Shown: positions 38,307 to 47,816, counted from the first letter of the stretch. The stretch is 64,000 bases of DNA from Streptomyces kanamyceticus (GCF_008704495.1 NZ_CP023699.1:1922001-1986000), one strand, 5' to 3'. Notes: generated by a model not told the origin, from the letters alone. A program made the numbers and translations.

Positions 38307-39518
38307 TCATTCCGGATTCGGGACCTTGCCGCAGAACTCGGCCTCGACCACGTCGGTGTAGATCGAGCCGTCCCCCAGCCAGTCGCCGTTGATGTTGAAC
38401 GTCAGCTGATGCTTGCCGTCGGCCGTGCCGACCATGGCCGACACCGAACCGTTGGCACGGCCGCTCTTGCCCACCACCTTCACTCCGCAGGACAGTTCGG
38501 CGAACTCGACGCCGAGTCCGAACCCGTTGGCCTTTCCGTCCGGCACTTCTTCGAGCATTTCCTTCAGCTGCGCTCGCGGCAGCAACTCACCTCGCATCAG
38601 GGAGCGTTGGAAACGGTTGAGGTCGTCGGCCGTGGAGATGACGTCGCCCGCCGCGCCGAGCCACGTCATGTTCTGCTCGGTGGCGTCGACGATGTCGGCG
38701 TCGGGGGCCTTCTGGTGGAGCCGGGAGTACGCGACGGGGTGCGGGTTCGGCAGCTCGGGCGCCGCGCCCGGGAACGACGTCCCGCGCAGCTTCAGCGGGT
38801 TGATGATCCGCCGGGTGGCCTCCTGCGCGTACCCGCGGCCCGTCGCCTTCTCGATGACCATCCCGGCGATCACGAAGTTGGTGTTCGAATATTGCGGCGA
38901 CTTCTCGGGGTCGGGGTGCGGCGGCTGCTTCAGCCCGGCCGCCACGAGCTCCTCGGGCGCGTAGGTGTCGTAGCGGTGCTCCAGGAAGCCGGGCCCCGCG
39001 GAGTTGTGGGCGATGGTGGGGTCGTCGGTGTAATTGGCGATGCCGCTGGTGTGGTTGAGCAGCTGGCGCAGTGTGATCTTCCCGCCGTCGTAACCATTGC
39101 CCTGGATCAGGCCGGGCAGCCACGTCTCGACGGTGTCGTCCAGGCTCAGCTTCCCCTCCGCCTCCAGCTGGAGCAGGACGGTCGCGACGAAGGTCTTGGT
39201 GATGCTGGCCCCGCGGAAGTGATCGGCGGCCGACCGCTTGCGCCGTATGTCGGTGTCGGCGTACCCGGCCGCACCGAACCAACTGCCCTTGCCGTCCCGG
39301 ACCTTGGCGGCGACACCGGGCAGCTTCCCCTTCTCGACCAACGCGCGCAGCGCGGCCCGGGTCGCTTCGTGCCCTCGCTCCGACCGCTCCAACCCCTCCG
39401 CCCGCTGCGACCGGTCCGCCCGCTCCGCCGCGTGCGACGAGGGAGCGACGGCGACCGCTCCCAGCAGTGCGGACGTCACCATCGCGAGCGACGTCGTATG
39501 TGCAGCCCACCGCTTCAT
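38307..39518 (-). CDS. Secreted D-alanyl-D-alanine carboxypeptidase / class C beta-lactamase-fold serine hydrolase
   Basis: A 403-residue exported serine hydrolase. The Sec signal spans residues 1-31 (hydrophobic LAMVTSALLGAVAVA, cleavage after SHA). The active-site Ser105-x-x-Lys108 is in GASITKTF, the second motif Tyr210-Ser-Asn212 in PQYSN, and a third KSG-type motif in VGKSGRANG. Streptomyces R61 DD-peptidase is the best-known relative; penicillin sensitivity is possible. GGAGG lies 8 nt before the chosen ATG at 39518; a further upstream ATG would hide the signal peptide. Confidence 0.9.
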   Translation of the reverse strand: MKRWAAHTTSLAMVTSALLGAVAVAPSSHAAERADRSQRAEGLERSERGHEATRAALRALVEKGKLPGVAAKVRDGKGSWFGAAGYADTDIRRKRSAADHFRGASITKTFVATVLLQLEAEGKLSLDDTVETWLPGLIQGNGYDGGKITLRQLLNHTSGIANYTDDPTIAHNSAGPGFLEHRYDTYAPEELVAAGLKQPPHPDPEKSPQYSNTNFVIAGMVIEKATGRGYAQEATRRIINPLKLRGTSFPGAAPELPNPHPVAYSRLHQKAPDADIVDATEQNMTWLGAAGDVISTADDLNRFQRSLMRGELLPRAQLKEMLEEVPDGKANGFGLGVEFAELSCGVKVVGKSGRANGSVSAMVGTADGKHQLTFNINGDWLGDGSIYTDVVEAEFCGKVPNPE

Positions 39519-39774
39519 GGGTGTTGCCTCCAGGTCATTCATCGTCTCCGAGGGGCCGGATGTGCCCCCTGTGCTGCGTGTGACGTCGACCTCGGGCCAC
39601 GCGGTTGACGGCGAGCGCGATGACGGCACCGCGGTACTACGCGACGGCACGCGAACGGGACCACGGGCCCACCGAATTCCACCGGGTCGTACCGGGGCAC
39701 GACATGCGACCGCGCCTCCGACATCGTTGTCGAAGGCGCGGCTCGTACGGTTTCGCGGGCGCTACGGGATGGCC

Positions 39775-40698
39775 TTACGGCTTGTAGACGGCGCCACTGC
39801 CGTACAGCTCCTTGGTGAACGCGGAGACGTCGGCGCTGCGATCGGTGCCGTCGAGGTTGTACGTCAGATAGACGCCGTAGCCCTCGCTGACGGTGCGTCG
39901 GGCGAGACTGGCGGACGTGCTCTGCGAGGTCCCGCCGATCTCGACGGCGGCGGGCGACAGCTTCGACTTGGGCAGGGCGATGCCGGGGACCTGCCAGCTG
40001 CCGTAGTACGGGTTCCACGCGTAGTCGAACTTGGAGGAGACGTCGACGCCGCCGTAGGAGAGGCGCGACGCGGCCGGGCCGATGTTGTAGAGGCTGATGA
40101 TCTTGTTCGGCATGTTCGCGCGCAGCGCCGTCACCAGGTGCACGAACGAGCTGGCGTTGGGCTGACCCGTGCCGTTGTTGCCGTACTCGGCGTACTCGTC
40201 GTCGAAGTCGATGCCGTCGAGGCCGTACTTGGTGACGGTGTCCGACATCTGCTTCGCGAACGTCGAAGCCGCCTGCTGGGACGGGAAGTTGGCGAATCCG
40301 GCGCCCTGGTGGTTGCCGAGCACCGAGAGGACGACCTTGATCCCCTTCTGCTGCAACGGCCGTATCTGCGTGTCGGCGTTGTCGAGGACGCGCTGCACGT
40401 TCTCGTTGAAGTGCAGGTACGCCGCCTTCTTGTTCGTGTCGTAGTTGATGTTCGCGGCGAAGATCACCGCGACGTCGAAGACGTTCTCGCCGCCGTTGGC
40501 GAGGGTGTACTTGCCGACGTTCAGCATGCTGTTGTTGTTCACCTCGACGTACGCCACCGAGGTCGGTCCCTGTTTCTTGGGAGCGGGAGCGGGGGCCGCT
40601 GCCGCGCCGGCCGTGGCGGTCGTGCCGAGGGCGAGGGCCGCGACGGCCGAGAGCGCGAGCGCCGTCTTCCGCGCTCTGCTCCGTACCAGAGTGAACAT
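39775..40698 (-). CDS. Secreted endo-beta-N-acetylglucosaminidase (Endo H-like, GH18)
   Basis: A 307-residue exported glycosidase close in length to Endo H. The signal peptide spans about residues 1-36 (KTALALSAVAALALGTTATA). The GH18 catalytic motif DGIDFDDEYAEYG is at 161-173, with Glu168 as acid and Asp166 as helper; SVAYVEVNNNSMLNVGKYTL near the mature N-terminus is also characteristic. The enzyme cuts the chitobiose core of N-linked high-mannose glycans. The start at 40698 is preceded by GGGAGA; a longer start is less likely. It is divergent from the TerD-nuclease gene. Confidence 0.9.
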   Translation of the reverse strand: MFTLVRSRARKTALALSAVAALALGTTATAGAAAAPAPAPKKQGPTSVAYVEVNNNSMLNVGKYTLANGGENVFDVAVIFAANINYDTNKKAAYLHFNENVQRVLDNADTQIRPLQQKGIKVVLSVLGNHQGAGFANFPSQQAASTFAKQMSDTVTKYGLDGIDFDDEYAEYGNNGTGQPNASSFVHLVTALRANMPNKIISLYNIGPAASRLSYGGVDVSSKFDYAWNPYYGSWQVPGIALPKSKLSPAAVEIGGTSQSTSASLARRTVSEGYGVYLTYNLDGTDRSADVSAFTKELYGSGAVYKP

Positions 40699-41022
40699 CG
40701 TTGATCGGTCTCCCATCGCATGGGTCGGCGCCCGACCTGTTTCGAAAGCGCCGAGTGAGCCCTCTGAGTTTTCCGCTCCCGTGACCGATCCCCAAGAATC
40801 ACACACGAGATCTTCACGATTCCCACGCATCACGTGTCACAACCCGAGCCGCCGGGCGGCGAGTTGAGGGACCCCTGCGGTATCCGGCTTGCCGGGCCGA
40901 AGCCTTGTCAGGGTGACAGGGCGCGCCGCAAGCTCCTATGACAGAGGAACAATCAACTTCCATCGTCAGGAGGGCCGTTCGGCCTTCGACCGTGCCGCCC
41001 TTCCCTACCTCGGGGGGCTCGC
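40699..41022. promoter_or_regulatory. Divergent promoter region of the Endo H and TerD-nuclease genes
   Basis: About 320 bp without a gene. TGTCA-GGG-TGACA at 40906-40918 is a perfect inverted repeat that overlaps a TTGTCA hexamer, a plausible -35 region; the matching -10 may be near 40935-40940 (TATGAC). GGGGGG lies just before the GTG of the TerD-nuclease gene. Confidence 0.4.
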
Positions 41023-43002
41023 GTGCGTGAACTGACCAAAGGTGCCAACACGGCTCTTCCGGCACTCGCCGACGGGGGCGGTTCCTTCATGGTGCGGCTC
41101 GGTTGGAGCAGCGCCACTGGTGAGGGCGACTGCGACGTGTCGGTCCTGCTGCTCCGCGAGCACGGGAAGGTCGGCGGAAACGACGACTTCTACTTCTACA
41201 ACCATCCGGTCGCGGCGGACGGCTCCGTCCAACTCCTCGGCCAGACACCGACCGACAACGGCAGCGAGGACAGAATCCGGCTCGACCTGTCGGCACTGCC
41301 CGCCACCGTGGAGTGCGTGGTCGTCGCGGCCAGCCGGTACCGGCGCGCGGGCTTCGGCGAGTTGCAGGACCTCCGGCTCACCCTCACCGGCGGGTCCGGC
41401 GAGGACCTCATCGGCTTCGCCATCGTGGGGGCGACCGTCGAGAGCGCCTTCGTCTTCGCCGAGATCTACCGCCGCGCGGGCGAGTGGAAGTTCCGCGCGA
41501 TCGGACAGGGGTACGAGACGGGCCTCGCGGGCCTCGCCACGGACTACGGCATCGAGATCGACGAGGACGACGACCAGGACGTACCGCCGCAGCCCGCGAC
41601 GACCGATCCGGCGGCCGCTCCCCCGGACCGCCCGGCCCCCGCCGAACCGGTCCTCGCGCCCGCCGCCGTCTCGCCCCCACCGCCTGCCCCGCAGCCCCGT
41701 CGACTGCGTACGGCGAAGAAGAAGGCCACGCTGCCGAGGGCGCCCGCCAAGCCGTCCCTGGCGGAGAACGACGAGTGGCGGCCCGCGCGGCTCTTCCCGC
41801 TCTCCTCGCTCAAGAGCGACAAGGACCGTGAGGTGCGGGCGACCTCCATCCTGCTGTCGGTGATGGCACAAGTGCCGGAGTTCGGCCGGGGGCTGACGGC
41901 CGCCTTCGGTGCGCCCGCGGGCCGCATGGAGACGTTCACCGAGGTCGTCCTGCCGAACCAGGACCACCCCCGGCGCCCGGACGGCGTCATCCGCGTCGAA
42001 CGCGCGGGCAGGCTGTGGACCGCCCTCGTGGAGACGAAGACCAACGGCAATCCGCTCCGGGCCGAACAGGTGCGGGACTACCTCGACATCGCCGCGCGCC
42101 GCGGCTACGAAGCCGTCATCACCCTCTCCAACGACGTGGCACTCGACGGCAGCCCGCTCGTGGAGGCCAGGACCGATGCCCGGCGCAGGAACAAGGTCGC
42201 GCTGTGGCATCTCTCCTGGGCCGATGTGACGCACCAGGCGCAGATGCTGATCCACCACGAAGGAGTCCGCCAGGGGCCGCACGCCTGGCTGCTCCAGGAA
42301 CTCCTCCACTATCTCCAGCACGAGAACTCGGGCTGCCACGGCTTCCAGAACATGGGCCCCGACTGGGTCTCGGTCCGCAACGGCATCGACGACGAGACCC
42401 TCGTACCGGGTGATCCCCGTGCGGTGCGGGTGGTGGAGAGCTGGGAGCGGCTCATCCGTCAGGTCTGTCTGCGTCTCGGGGGCGAACTCGGCGAGAAGGT
42501 CGTCCCTGTCCAGCGCGCCAGGCGCGGCACGGATCCGCAGTCGCGCCGCGCGGCGCTCGCCAAGTCGCTGTGCGAGGACGGCCGGCTGCACGCCGAGATC
42601 AGGATCGACGGCGCGCCCGGACCGCTGCACCTCACCGCCGATCTGCGACTGAGCCGACTGCGCACGTCGATCGAGGTGCGGGCGGCCGACCAGGGGTATC
42701 CGCTGACCTGGGTGAAGCGCCTCATGAAGCAGCTGGCCGCGGCCCCGGCCGATCTGCACGTCGAGACGCTGATGCGGGGCGAAGTGCCGGGCCCGCGCGG
42801 CACGTTGGACCGGCTCCGCCCGGAGCCCGCGGATCTCCTTCCGGCCCCCGGCAGGGGCGCGGCCGGGGAGATCACCGGCTTCCGGCTCTCGCTCTCCCGG
42901 ACGCTCGGCAGTACGCGCGGAAACGCGGCGTCCGGGTTCATTCGGAGCGTCGACTCGGCGATCGACGTGTTCCATAGAGGGGTGATCACCAGCGTGAGCT
43001 GA
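41023..43002 (+). CDS. TerD-domain protein fused to a PD-(D/E)XK nuclease-like domain
   Basis: A 659-residue fusion. Residues 1-178 are a TerD domain (LTKGANTALP, CDVSVLLLREHGKVGGNDDF, YFYNHP, GFAIVGATVESAFVFAEIYR), the calcium-binding fold of the tellurite/stress-resistance operon. A Pro/Ala-rich linker (185-245) follows. Residues 255-430 look like a PD-(D/E)XK nuclease, with Asp320 (RPDGVIRV) and Glu337-x-Lys339 (ALVETKT) as metal and catalytic residues. The rest, 430-659, is an uncharacterised helical/beta region. Start GTG 41023 follows GGGGGG. No other ter genes are near. It may be a stress- or phage-triggered nuclease; this is inference. Confidence 0.82.
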   Translation: MRELTKGANTALPALADGGGSFMVRLGWSSATGEGDCDVSVLLLREHGKVGGNDDFYFYNHPVAADGSVQLLGQTPTDNGSEDRIRLDLSALPATVECVVVAASRYRRAGFGELQDLRLTLTGGSGEDLIGFAIVGATVESAFVFAEIYRRAGEWKFRAIGQGYETGLAGLATDYGIEIDEDDDQDVPPQPATTDPAAAPPDRPAPAEPVLAPAAVSPPPPAPQPRRLRTAKKKATLPRAPAKPSLAENDEWRPARLFPLSSLKSDKDREVRATSILLSVMAQVPEFGRGLTAAFGAPAGRMETFTEVVLPNQDHPRRPDGVIRVERAGRLWTALVETKTNGNPLRAEQVRDYLDIAARRGYEAVITLSNDVALDGSPLVEARTDARRRNKVALWHLSWADVTHQAQMLIHHEGVRQGPHAWLLQELLHYLQHENSGCHGFQNMGPDWVSVRNGIDDETLVPGDPRAVRVVESWERLIRQVCLRLGGELGEKVVPVQRARRGTDPQSRRAALAKSLCEDGRLHAEIRIDGAPGPLHLTADLRLSRLRTSIEVRAADQGYPLTWVKRLMKQLAAAPADLHVETLMRGEVPGPRGTLDRLRPEPADLLPAPGRGAAGEITGFRLSLSRTLGSTRGNAASGFIRSVDSAIDVFHRGVITSVS

Positions 43003-43072
43003 CGCGCCGGGCCGGAAGGACGGGCGGACAGCGTGGGCTCATGTACGCGGACGAGAGGACGGAAGAACCCCC

Positions 43073-44074
43073 ATGAAGGCCCACTCCTCGCACCACTCGC
43101 ACCACTCACACCACTCGCACGACGAGGGCGGCTCGCGCCCCGGTACGGCAGTTCAGATCGACGCCGGGACGTTGGCCCGTCTCGTTCCCATGTCCGCCGC
43201 GGTCGACGCTCTGGAGACCGTGCTCGCCTCCGGATTCGATCCGGAAGCTGAACCGCCGCGCGGGGTCGTGGAGGTGCCCGGCGGGCAGCTGCTTCTGATG
43301 CCGTCGGCCACGGCATCGTACGCCGGTGTGAAGATCGCCACCGTCACGCCTGCCAACGCGGATCGCGGGCTGCCCCGCATCCAGGGGCTCTACCTCCTCC
43401 TCGACGGGGTGACGCACACTCCGCTCGCCCTGCTCGACGGCATCGCGCTGACGTCGCTGCGTACGCCCGCCGTGTCCGGCGTGGCCATCAGGCAGCTCGC
43501 GGTGCCGGGGGCCGAGCGGCTGCTGGTGTTCGGGACGGGGCCGCAGGCGTGGGGGCATGTCGAGGCGGTGCGGGCGGTGCGTCCGGGGCTGCGCCACGTC
43601 GACGTGGTCGCGCGCGACGCCGGGCGGGTCGCCGCCTTCGTCGACCGCTGCCGCGCCGATGGTCTCGGCGCCGCCGCCGCCGTGCCGCAGGACGTCGCCC
43701 ACGCGGACATCGTCTGCTGCTGCACCACCGCACGCGAGCCCCTCTTCGACAGCTCCCTGCTGCCCGACCACGCGACGGTCGCCGCCGTCGGCTCCCACGA
43801 ACCGGACGCCCGCGAGGTCGACGCCGCTCTCGTGGGCCGCGCCACGGTGGTCGCGGAGTCCCGCGAAGTGGCCGGGCGCGAGTGCGGCGACCTGGTGCTC
43901 GCGGTCGGTGAAGGGGCCTTCGACATGGCGCGGTTGCACACGTTGGACGCCCTCGTGCGGGGTGAGGTGAAGGGCGAGGAGGGGCGGCCCCGGCTGTTCA
44001 AGTCGGCCGGGATGGCCTGGGAGGACCTGGCGGTCGCGGCGGCCGCGTACGAGGCGCGGGACGCGCTCGGCTGA
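43073..44074 (+). CDS. Ornithine cyclodeaminase/mu-crystallin-family protein
   Basis: A 333-residue NAD(P)-binding protein. The family pattern is clear: VVEVPGGQLLLMPSATASYA, GVKIATVTPANADRGLPRIQ, RTPAVSGVAIRQLA, the Rossmann motif VFGTGPQAWGH, and AVGSHEPDAREVDAALVGRA. Relatives include ornithine cyclodeaminase, alanine dehydrogenase and ketimine reductases, so the substrate is open. The N-terminus carries an odd His-rich tail (SHHSHHSHHSHD, from residue 6) encoded by a 9-bp repeat; if the true start were later, the tail would be lost, but no better start is visible. It lies 70 bp behind the TerD fusion. Confidence 0.85.
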   Translation: MKAHSSHHSHHSHHSHDEGGSRPGTAVQIDAGTLARLVPMSAAVDALETVLASGFDPEAEPPRGVVEVPGGQLLLMPSATASYAGVKIATVTPANADRGLPRIQGLYLLLDGVTHTPLALLDGIALTSLRTPAVSGVAIRQLAVPGAERLLVFGTGPQAWGHVEAVRAVRPGLRHVDVVARDAGRVAAFVDRCRADGLGAAAAVPQDVAHADIVCCCTTAREPLFDSSLLPDHATVAAVGSHEPDAREVDAALVGRATVVAESREVAGRECGDLVLAVGEGAFDMARLHTLDALVRGEVKGEEGRPRLFKSAGMAWEDLAVAAAAYEARDALG

Positions 44075-44095
44075 GGTGTGGGCGTGCGGTGGGCG

Positions 44096-45634
44096 TCAGG
44101 CGCAGCGTGTCTCGTCGCTCTTCGGTGGTGCGGTGAGCACGACGTCCTCGAGTCTGACGCTCATCGCCGCCCAGTCACCCTTCTCACTCTTGCCTCCCTT
44201 GGCCTTCTGGAAGCCCCAGAGCCAGATCCGTTCGCCCGTGCTGCCGAACGTGAGGACCGGGCGGTCCGTGACCAGCGGGCCGTTGTAGACCGCGATGTCC
44301 TTGCTCAGCGGCTTCGCGCACATGAGCGTTCCGTGCAGGCCGTAGTAACCCGGCGGATTGCGGCCCTCCTTGACGGCGGCCGCCGCGTCGTCCGTGGCGG
44401 CAGCGGCCGTGATCAGGCCGACGAGCAGCGTCGTCACGATGTACAGCGCCGCGACGACGGGCAGGACGAAACCGGGTATGCCGTCGCCAGGAACACGTCC
44501 CCAGTAGGTGTGCCGCGCCCACCCCGCGGCGGCCACGAAGACGAGCGCGAAGCCCGCGGCGAGACCGATCGGCTTCAGGGCCGCGTACGTCATCGAGTAC
44601 GTCGTGACCGGCACCGCCTCGACGGGCACGCCGAAACCCACCGTCAAGTAGAGGGTGTACAGGAGCCGTCCGAACCACGGCACGACGAAGAAGAGCGGCG
44701 CGGCGACCACGGGCACGAACCAGTGCGCGTTCCTGCTCAGCCAGGAGGGGACGAGAGCCCACCAGACCCCCGCCCCCGCCAGGGCCGCACCCGCGACGCC
44801 CAGCACCGTCAGCGACGTCGCCCACAGCACGTCACCGCCCGCGACGGGCAGCGCGAGCATCAGTTGGTAGCCGAGGAAGAGGAACATCGCCGCCATCGCC
44901 GTACCCAGGGCGAACCGCCGGGGGCGGGAGAGATGGCGCTCCGCGAGGAACCAGCCGAGCGCGTCGCCGAGCGCGAGCCCGGGGAGCAGCGCCGTCCACC
45001 GCCAGGGGGTGTCGAGGCGTTGCAGCGCGCCGCCGAGGGTCAGGCAGACCAGGGCCCCCGCGCAGAGCGCGGCCACGCTGAGGCAGAGCGAGAGAAGGCC
45101 GCTCGCCGTCGTGGGATCGAGGATCCGTGGTGCGTCGCCGGGTTGTGTCGGCGGGTCCGGTGGTCCGTGCACCTCCTCGGACGAGGCGTCGAAGAGGCGG
45201 TCGCCGAAGCGGCTCGCGGTCAGCTCGGCGACGGCCGCCGCGCGGTCCGGCGGGCCCGGCAGGGAGACCGCCCGCTGGTCGTGCGCGCCCGTCAGGTGCC
45301 GGGCGAGGCGCAGCACGCGTCGGGCGGCCGCGCTGCCCTGCGTGGGCGGGGCGAGCCGGACGTGGTAGGGCGTGCGGCGCTCGCGGGGCGGGGTGCACAG
45401 CGTCGACTCCCGTACCCACAGCGCGAGTGAGCGCCGCGCGGCCAGGCGCTCCACCCGGTGCACCGCTGCCTTGCGCGCACCGCGCCGTGCGCCCCGCAGC
45501 CGTACCTCGACGACGAGACCCGCGCGGCGGGGCCCGACGCGCGCGGCCTCGGGGGCGGTTGCCGCCCTGACCACGCAGCCCTCGGCCACGAGCAGCTCCT
45601 CGGCGAGCGCCAACTCGTCGGGATGGTCGGTCAC
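44096..45634 (-). CDS. Multi-pass membrane protein of unknown function
   Basis: A 512-residue protein. Residues 1-165 are soluble and Arg/Ala-rich (VVEVRLRGARRGARKAAVHR). From about 177 onward there are about eight membrane helices (LLSLCLSVAALCAGALVCLT to IPGFVLPVVAALYIVTTLLV). The C-terminal 100 residues are extracytoplasmic or cytoplasmic and soluble (YNGPLVTDRPVLTFGSTGER). I do not recognise the family. The GTG at 45634 has no ribosome site; the frame continues upstream through GVTDFNRRVRLLVE to an ATC at 45689 that does have GAGAGG in front, so the start is unsure. Confidence 0.65.
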   Translation of the reverse strand: MTDHPDELALAEELLVAEGCVVRAATAPEAARVGPRRAGLVVEVRLRGARRGARKAAVHRVERLAARRSLALWVRESTLCTPPRERRTPYHVRLAPPTQGSAAARRVLRLARHLTGAHDQRAVSLPGPPDRAAAVAELTASRFGDRLFDASSEEVHGPPDPPTQPGDAPRILDPTTASGLLSLCLSVAALCAGALVCLTLGGALQRLDTPWRWTALLPGLALGDALGWFLAERHLSRPRRFALGTAMAAMFLFLGYQLMLALPVAGGDVLWATSLTVLGVAGAALAGAGVWWALVPSWLSRNAHWFVPVVAAPLFFVVPWFGRLLYTLYLTVGFGVPVEAVPVTTYSMTYAALKPIGLAAGFALVFVAAAGWARHTYWGRVPGDGIPGFVLPVVAALYIVTTLLVGLITAAAATDDAAAAVKEGRNPPGYYGLHGTLMCAKPLSKDIAVYNGPLVTDRPVLTFGSTGERIWLWGFQKAKGGKSEKGDWAAMSVRLEDVVLTAPPKSDETRCA

Positions 45635-45798
45635 TTCGACGAGCAGGCGGACCCGACGGTTGAAGTCGGTGACCCCGATGGTTTCGATGGCGCTGCGGTC
45701 CTCTCGGTCTCTGCGGTGACGCGAACGTCAATCACTCAACACCCAACGCTGAACGCTGAACGCCTCGATCATCGCAAGGACCACTGACATCGGGCCGC

Positions 45799-47124
45799 TC
45801 AGACGACCGTCACCTCGTGCCGCACCACCGCGTCGAACAGGTACCCCTGCGTGTTGTGCCTCGTCGTGCGCGGCTGGACGCGGCCCGTCGTGTCCGTGGC
45901 GCGGGACAGGAGCGTCGTGGGGCCGGGGCTCGTCGGGCGCCACGGCAGGGACCAGCGGGTCCAGGTGGCGCGGTGGGGGGTGTCGTGGAGGTGGGCGCGG
46001 TGCCAGGTCGTGCCCGCGTCCGTGCTGACGTCGACCCGGGCGATCGCGCCCGCGCCCGACCAGGCGCGGCCGGTGAGGCGGTGTCGGGTGCCGGTGGAAA
46101 GCCGTGCGTTCCACGGGAGTTCGAACGCCGACTTGAGGGTCTGGCGGGTGAGCGGGGCGCTGCCCTGTGGCGGGTACCCGTCGCCGTACAGGCGGTAGAA
46201 GTCCGTGTTCCAGGGCGAGTAGAGGGGTGTTGAGGAGACCTCGATGTCGCCCAGCCACTTGATCGAGGCGATGCCGACCCAGGAGGGGGCGAGCAGGCGG
46301 ACCGGGTGGCCGTGGTCCGGGGGCAGGGGCGCGCCGTTCATCTCGTACGCGAGGATCACGTCGTCCAGGGCCTTGGCGAGCGGCAGGGGGCGGCGGACCC
46401 GGCCAAGGTTCGTGCCGTCCGCCGTCACGTAGTCGTCGTCGAGGCCGCGCGGCAGCACGTCCACCGCGCGGTGCGAGAGGCCCGCGAGGCGCAGGACGTC
46501 GGAGAGGCGTGCGCCGCGCCAGCGGGCCACGCCGACCGCGCCCAGCGTCCAGGCGGTGCCGGAGACCTCTTGGCCCTGCTGCGTGGCGAACAGGCTCCTG
46601 CCGTTGCCCGCGCACTCGACGAACGCCGTGCGGGACACGGCGGGCAGCCGCTTGAGGTCGGCGAGCGTGAACTCCCGCGCGCCGCCCGTCAGTCCGTCGC
46701 CCGTCAGTCCGTCGCCCGTCAGTCCGTCGCCCCAGACCCGCAGGGTCCAGGTGTCCGCGTCGATCCGCGGCGTCGCCGTGTGGTTGCGTACGAAGAAGTG
46801 GGAGACGGGAGTGGTGTGGCCGGTGCCCGCGAGGGACTCGAAGCGCGTCTCTGCGTTCGTGCCGCGGATCGTGAAGCGGTCGGCGGGGAGGTCCTTGACG
46901 ATGCCCGGGGCCGCGGTTGCCGCGGCTGCCCTCGGCGCCGCGAGACCCACCGGCACCGCCGACGCGAGGCCCGCCGCGGCGACGAGCCTGAGGACGTCCC
47001 GGCGCGCGACGCCGTCGGCGCGCGCCTCCCCCGCCAGCCACTGACGGAGTCTGCCGCGGTCGTACGACGCTTCGGACGGGGCGCTGCCCATGACGGGGGT
47101 CGCCTTGCGGCGCGAGGGATGCAT
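45799..47124 (-). CDS. Tat-exported sulfite-oxidase-family molybdoenzyme
   Basis: A 441-residue protein of the sulfite oxidase superfamily. A twin-arginine signal lies at residues 41-70 (RRDVLRLVAAAGLASAVPVG) behind a long n-region. The molybdenum-ligating cysteine is Cys171 in FVECAGNGRS; PVRLLAPSWVGIASIKWLGD is the pterin-binding core, and the C-terminal Mo-co dimerisation domain ends the protein. It probably oxidises sulfite or a related substrate in the cell envelope, but no cytochrome partner is adjacent. Residues 132-147 are GDGLTGDGLTGDGLTG, three copies of a 15-bp unit in a surface loop. The ATG at 47091 is an alternative start. Confidence 0.88.
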   Translation of the reverse strand: MHPSRRKATPVMGSAPSEASYDRGRLRQWLAGEARADGVARRDVLRLVAAAGLASAVPVGLAAPRAAAATAAPGIVKDLPADRFTIRGTNAETRFESLAGTGHTTPVSHFFVRNHTATPRIDADTWTLRVWGDGLTGDGLTGDGLTGGAREFTLADLKRLPAVSRTAFVECAGNGRSLFATQQGQEVSGTAWTLGAVGVARWRGARLSDVLRLAGLSHRAVDVLPRGLDDDYVTADGTNLGRVRRPLPLAKALDDVILAYEMNGAPLPPDHGHPVRLLAPSWVGIASIKWLGDIEVSSTPLYSPWNTDFYRLYGDGYPPQGSAPLTRQTLKSAFELPWNARLSTGTRHRLTGRAWSGAGAIARVDVSTDAGTTWHRAHLHDTPHRATWTRWSLPWRPTSPGPTTLLSRATDTTGRVQPRTTRHNTQGYLFDAVVRHEVTVV

Positions 47125-47213
47125 GGGCGCCACGCTAGAGGCCGTGGCGCCCGCCGCCCAGTGATCCGGCACCGCTTCACGCACCGGCAACAATGCCCGG
47201 CGCGGCGGCACCG

Positions 47214-47816
47214 TCAGGGTGTCGTCGACGACACCACGTACACCATGGGGTGTTTGGCGTTGGAGCGGTCCACGACGACGTCCTGCGTCGGGGCCGGGTT
47301 CTTCTCGTAGTGGGTGAGGCCCGACCACGGTCCTGGCCCGGTGAACTCCCAGCCGACGACCTTCTGGTCGCGCTTGCTGATCGTGATGTCCTTGGGTTCG
47401 AGCTTGCCCGTGGACGTGCCGATCCGCTTGAGGAACTTGTCCAGGCCCTCGTTGCTGGTCAGGAACTGGACGTACAGACGGCTCGTGCGCCAGTTGTTCG
47501 TCTCGTAGTAGGCGACTTCCTTGGAGTACGGCGGGATCGGCACGTCGTACAGACGGCGCTGGACCCGGGAGGGCCAGCCCTCGCTGAGGCCGGTCGCGGA
47601 GTACTTGTCCTCCTTGTCGCGGCCGCTGTTGCGGCTCTGGCTCGCGGAGATCGCCAGGTATCCGGCGGGGATCCCGATCAGGAGCACGATGATCGTCGCC
47701 GTCAGCCAGCGGCGGCGGATCATGTGGCGGCGGTCCTCGGTCTTGCCTCCCTCGCGGTCCGGTTTTCCGGCCGCGCCGGGACGCTCCGGGGACGAGGGCT
47801 GGCGGGGCACGGTCAT
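47214..47816 (-). CDS. Membrane-anchored protein of unknown function
   Basis: A 200-residue protein. A basic leader (about 1-36) precedes a single membrane helix (LTATIIVLLIGIPAGYLAIS); the C-terminal 140 residues are extracytoplasmic (WEFTGPGPWSGLTHYE, VVDRSNAKHPMVYVVS) and look like a conserved beta-rich domain common in Streptomyces. No function is known. Its ATG immediately follows the stop codon of the ROK kinase (TAG directly before ATG), so translation is probably coupled. Confidence 0.7.
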   Translation of the reverse strand: MTVPRQPSSPERPGAAGKPDREGGKTEDRRHMIRRRWLTATIIVLLIGIPAGYLAISASQSRNSGRDKEDKYSATGLSEGWPSRVQRRLYDVPIPPYSKEVAYYETNNWRTSRLYVQFLTSNEGLDKFLKRIGTSTGKLEPKDITISKRDQKVVGWEFTGPGPWSGLTHYEKNPAPTQDVVVDRSNAKHPMVYVVSSTTP

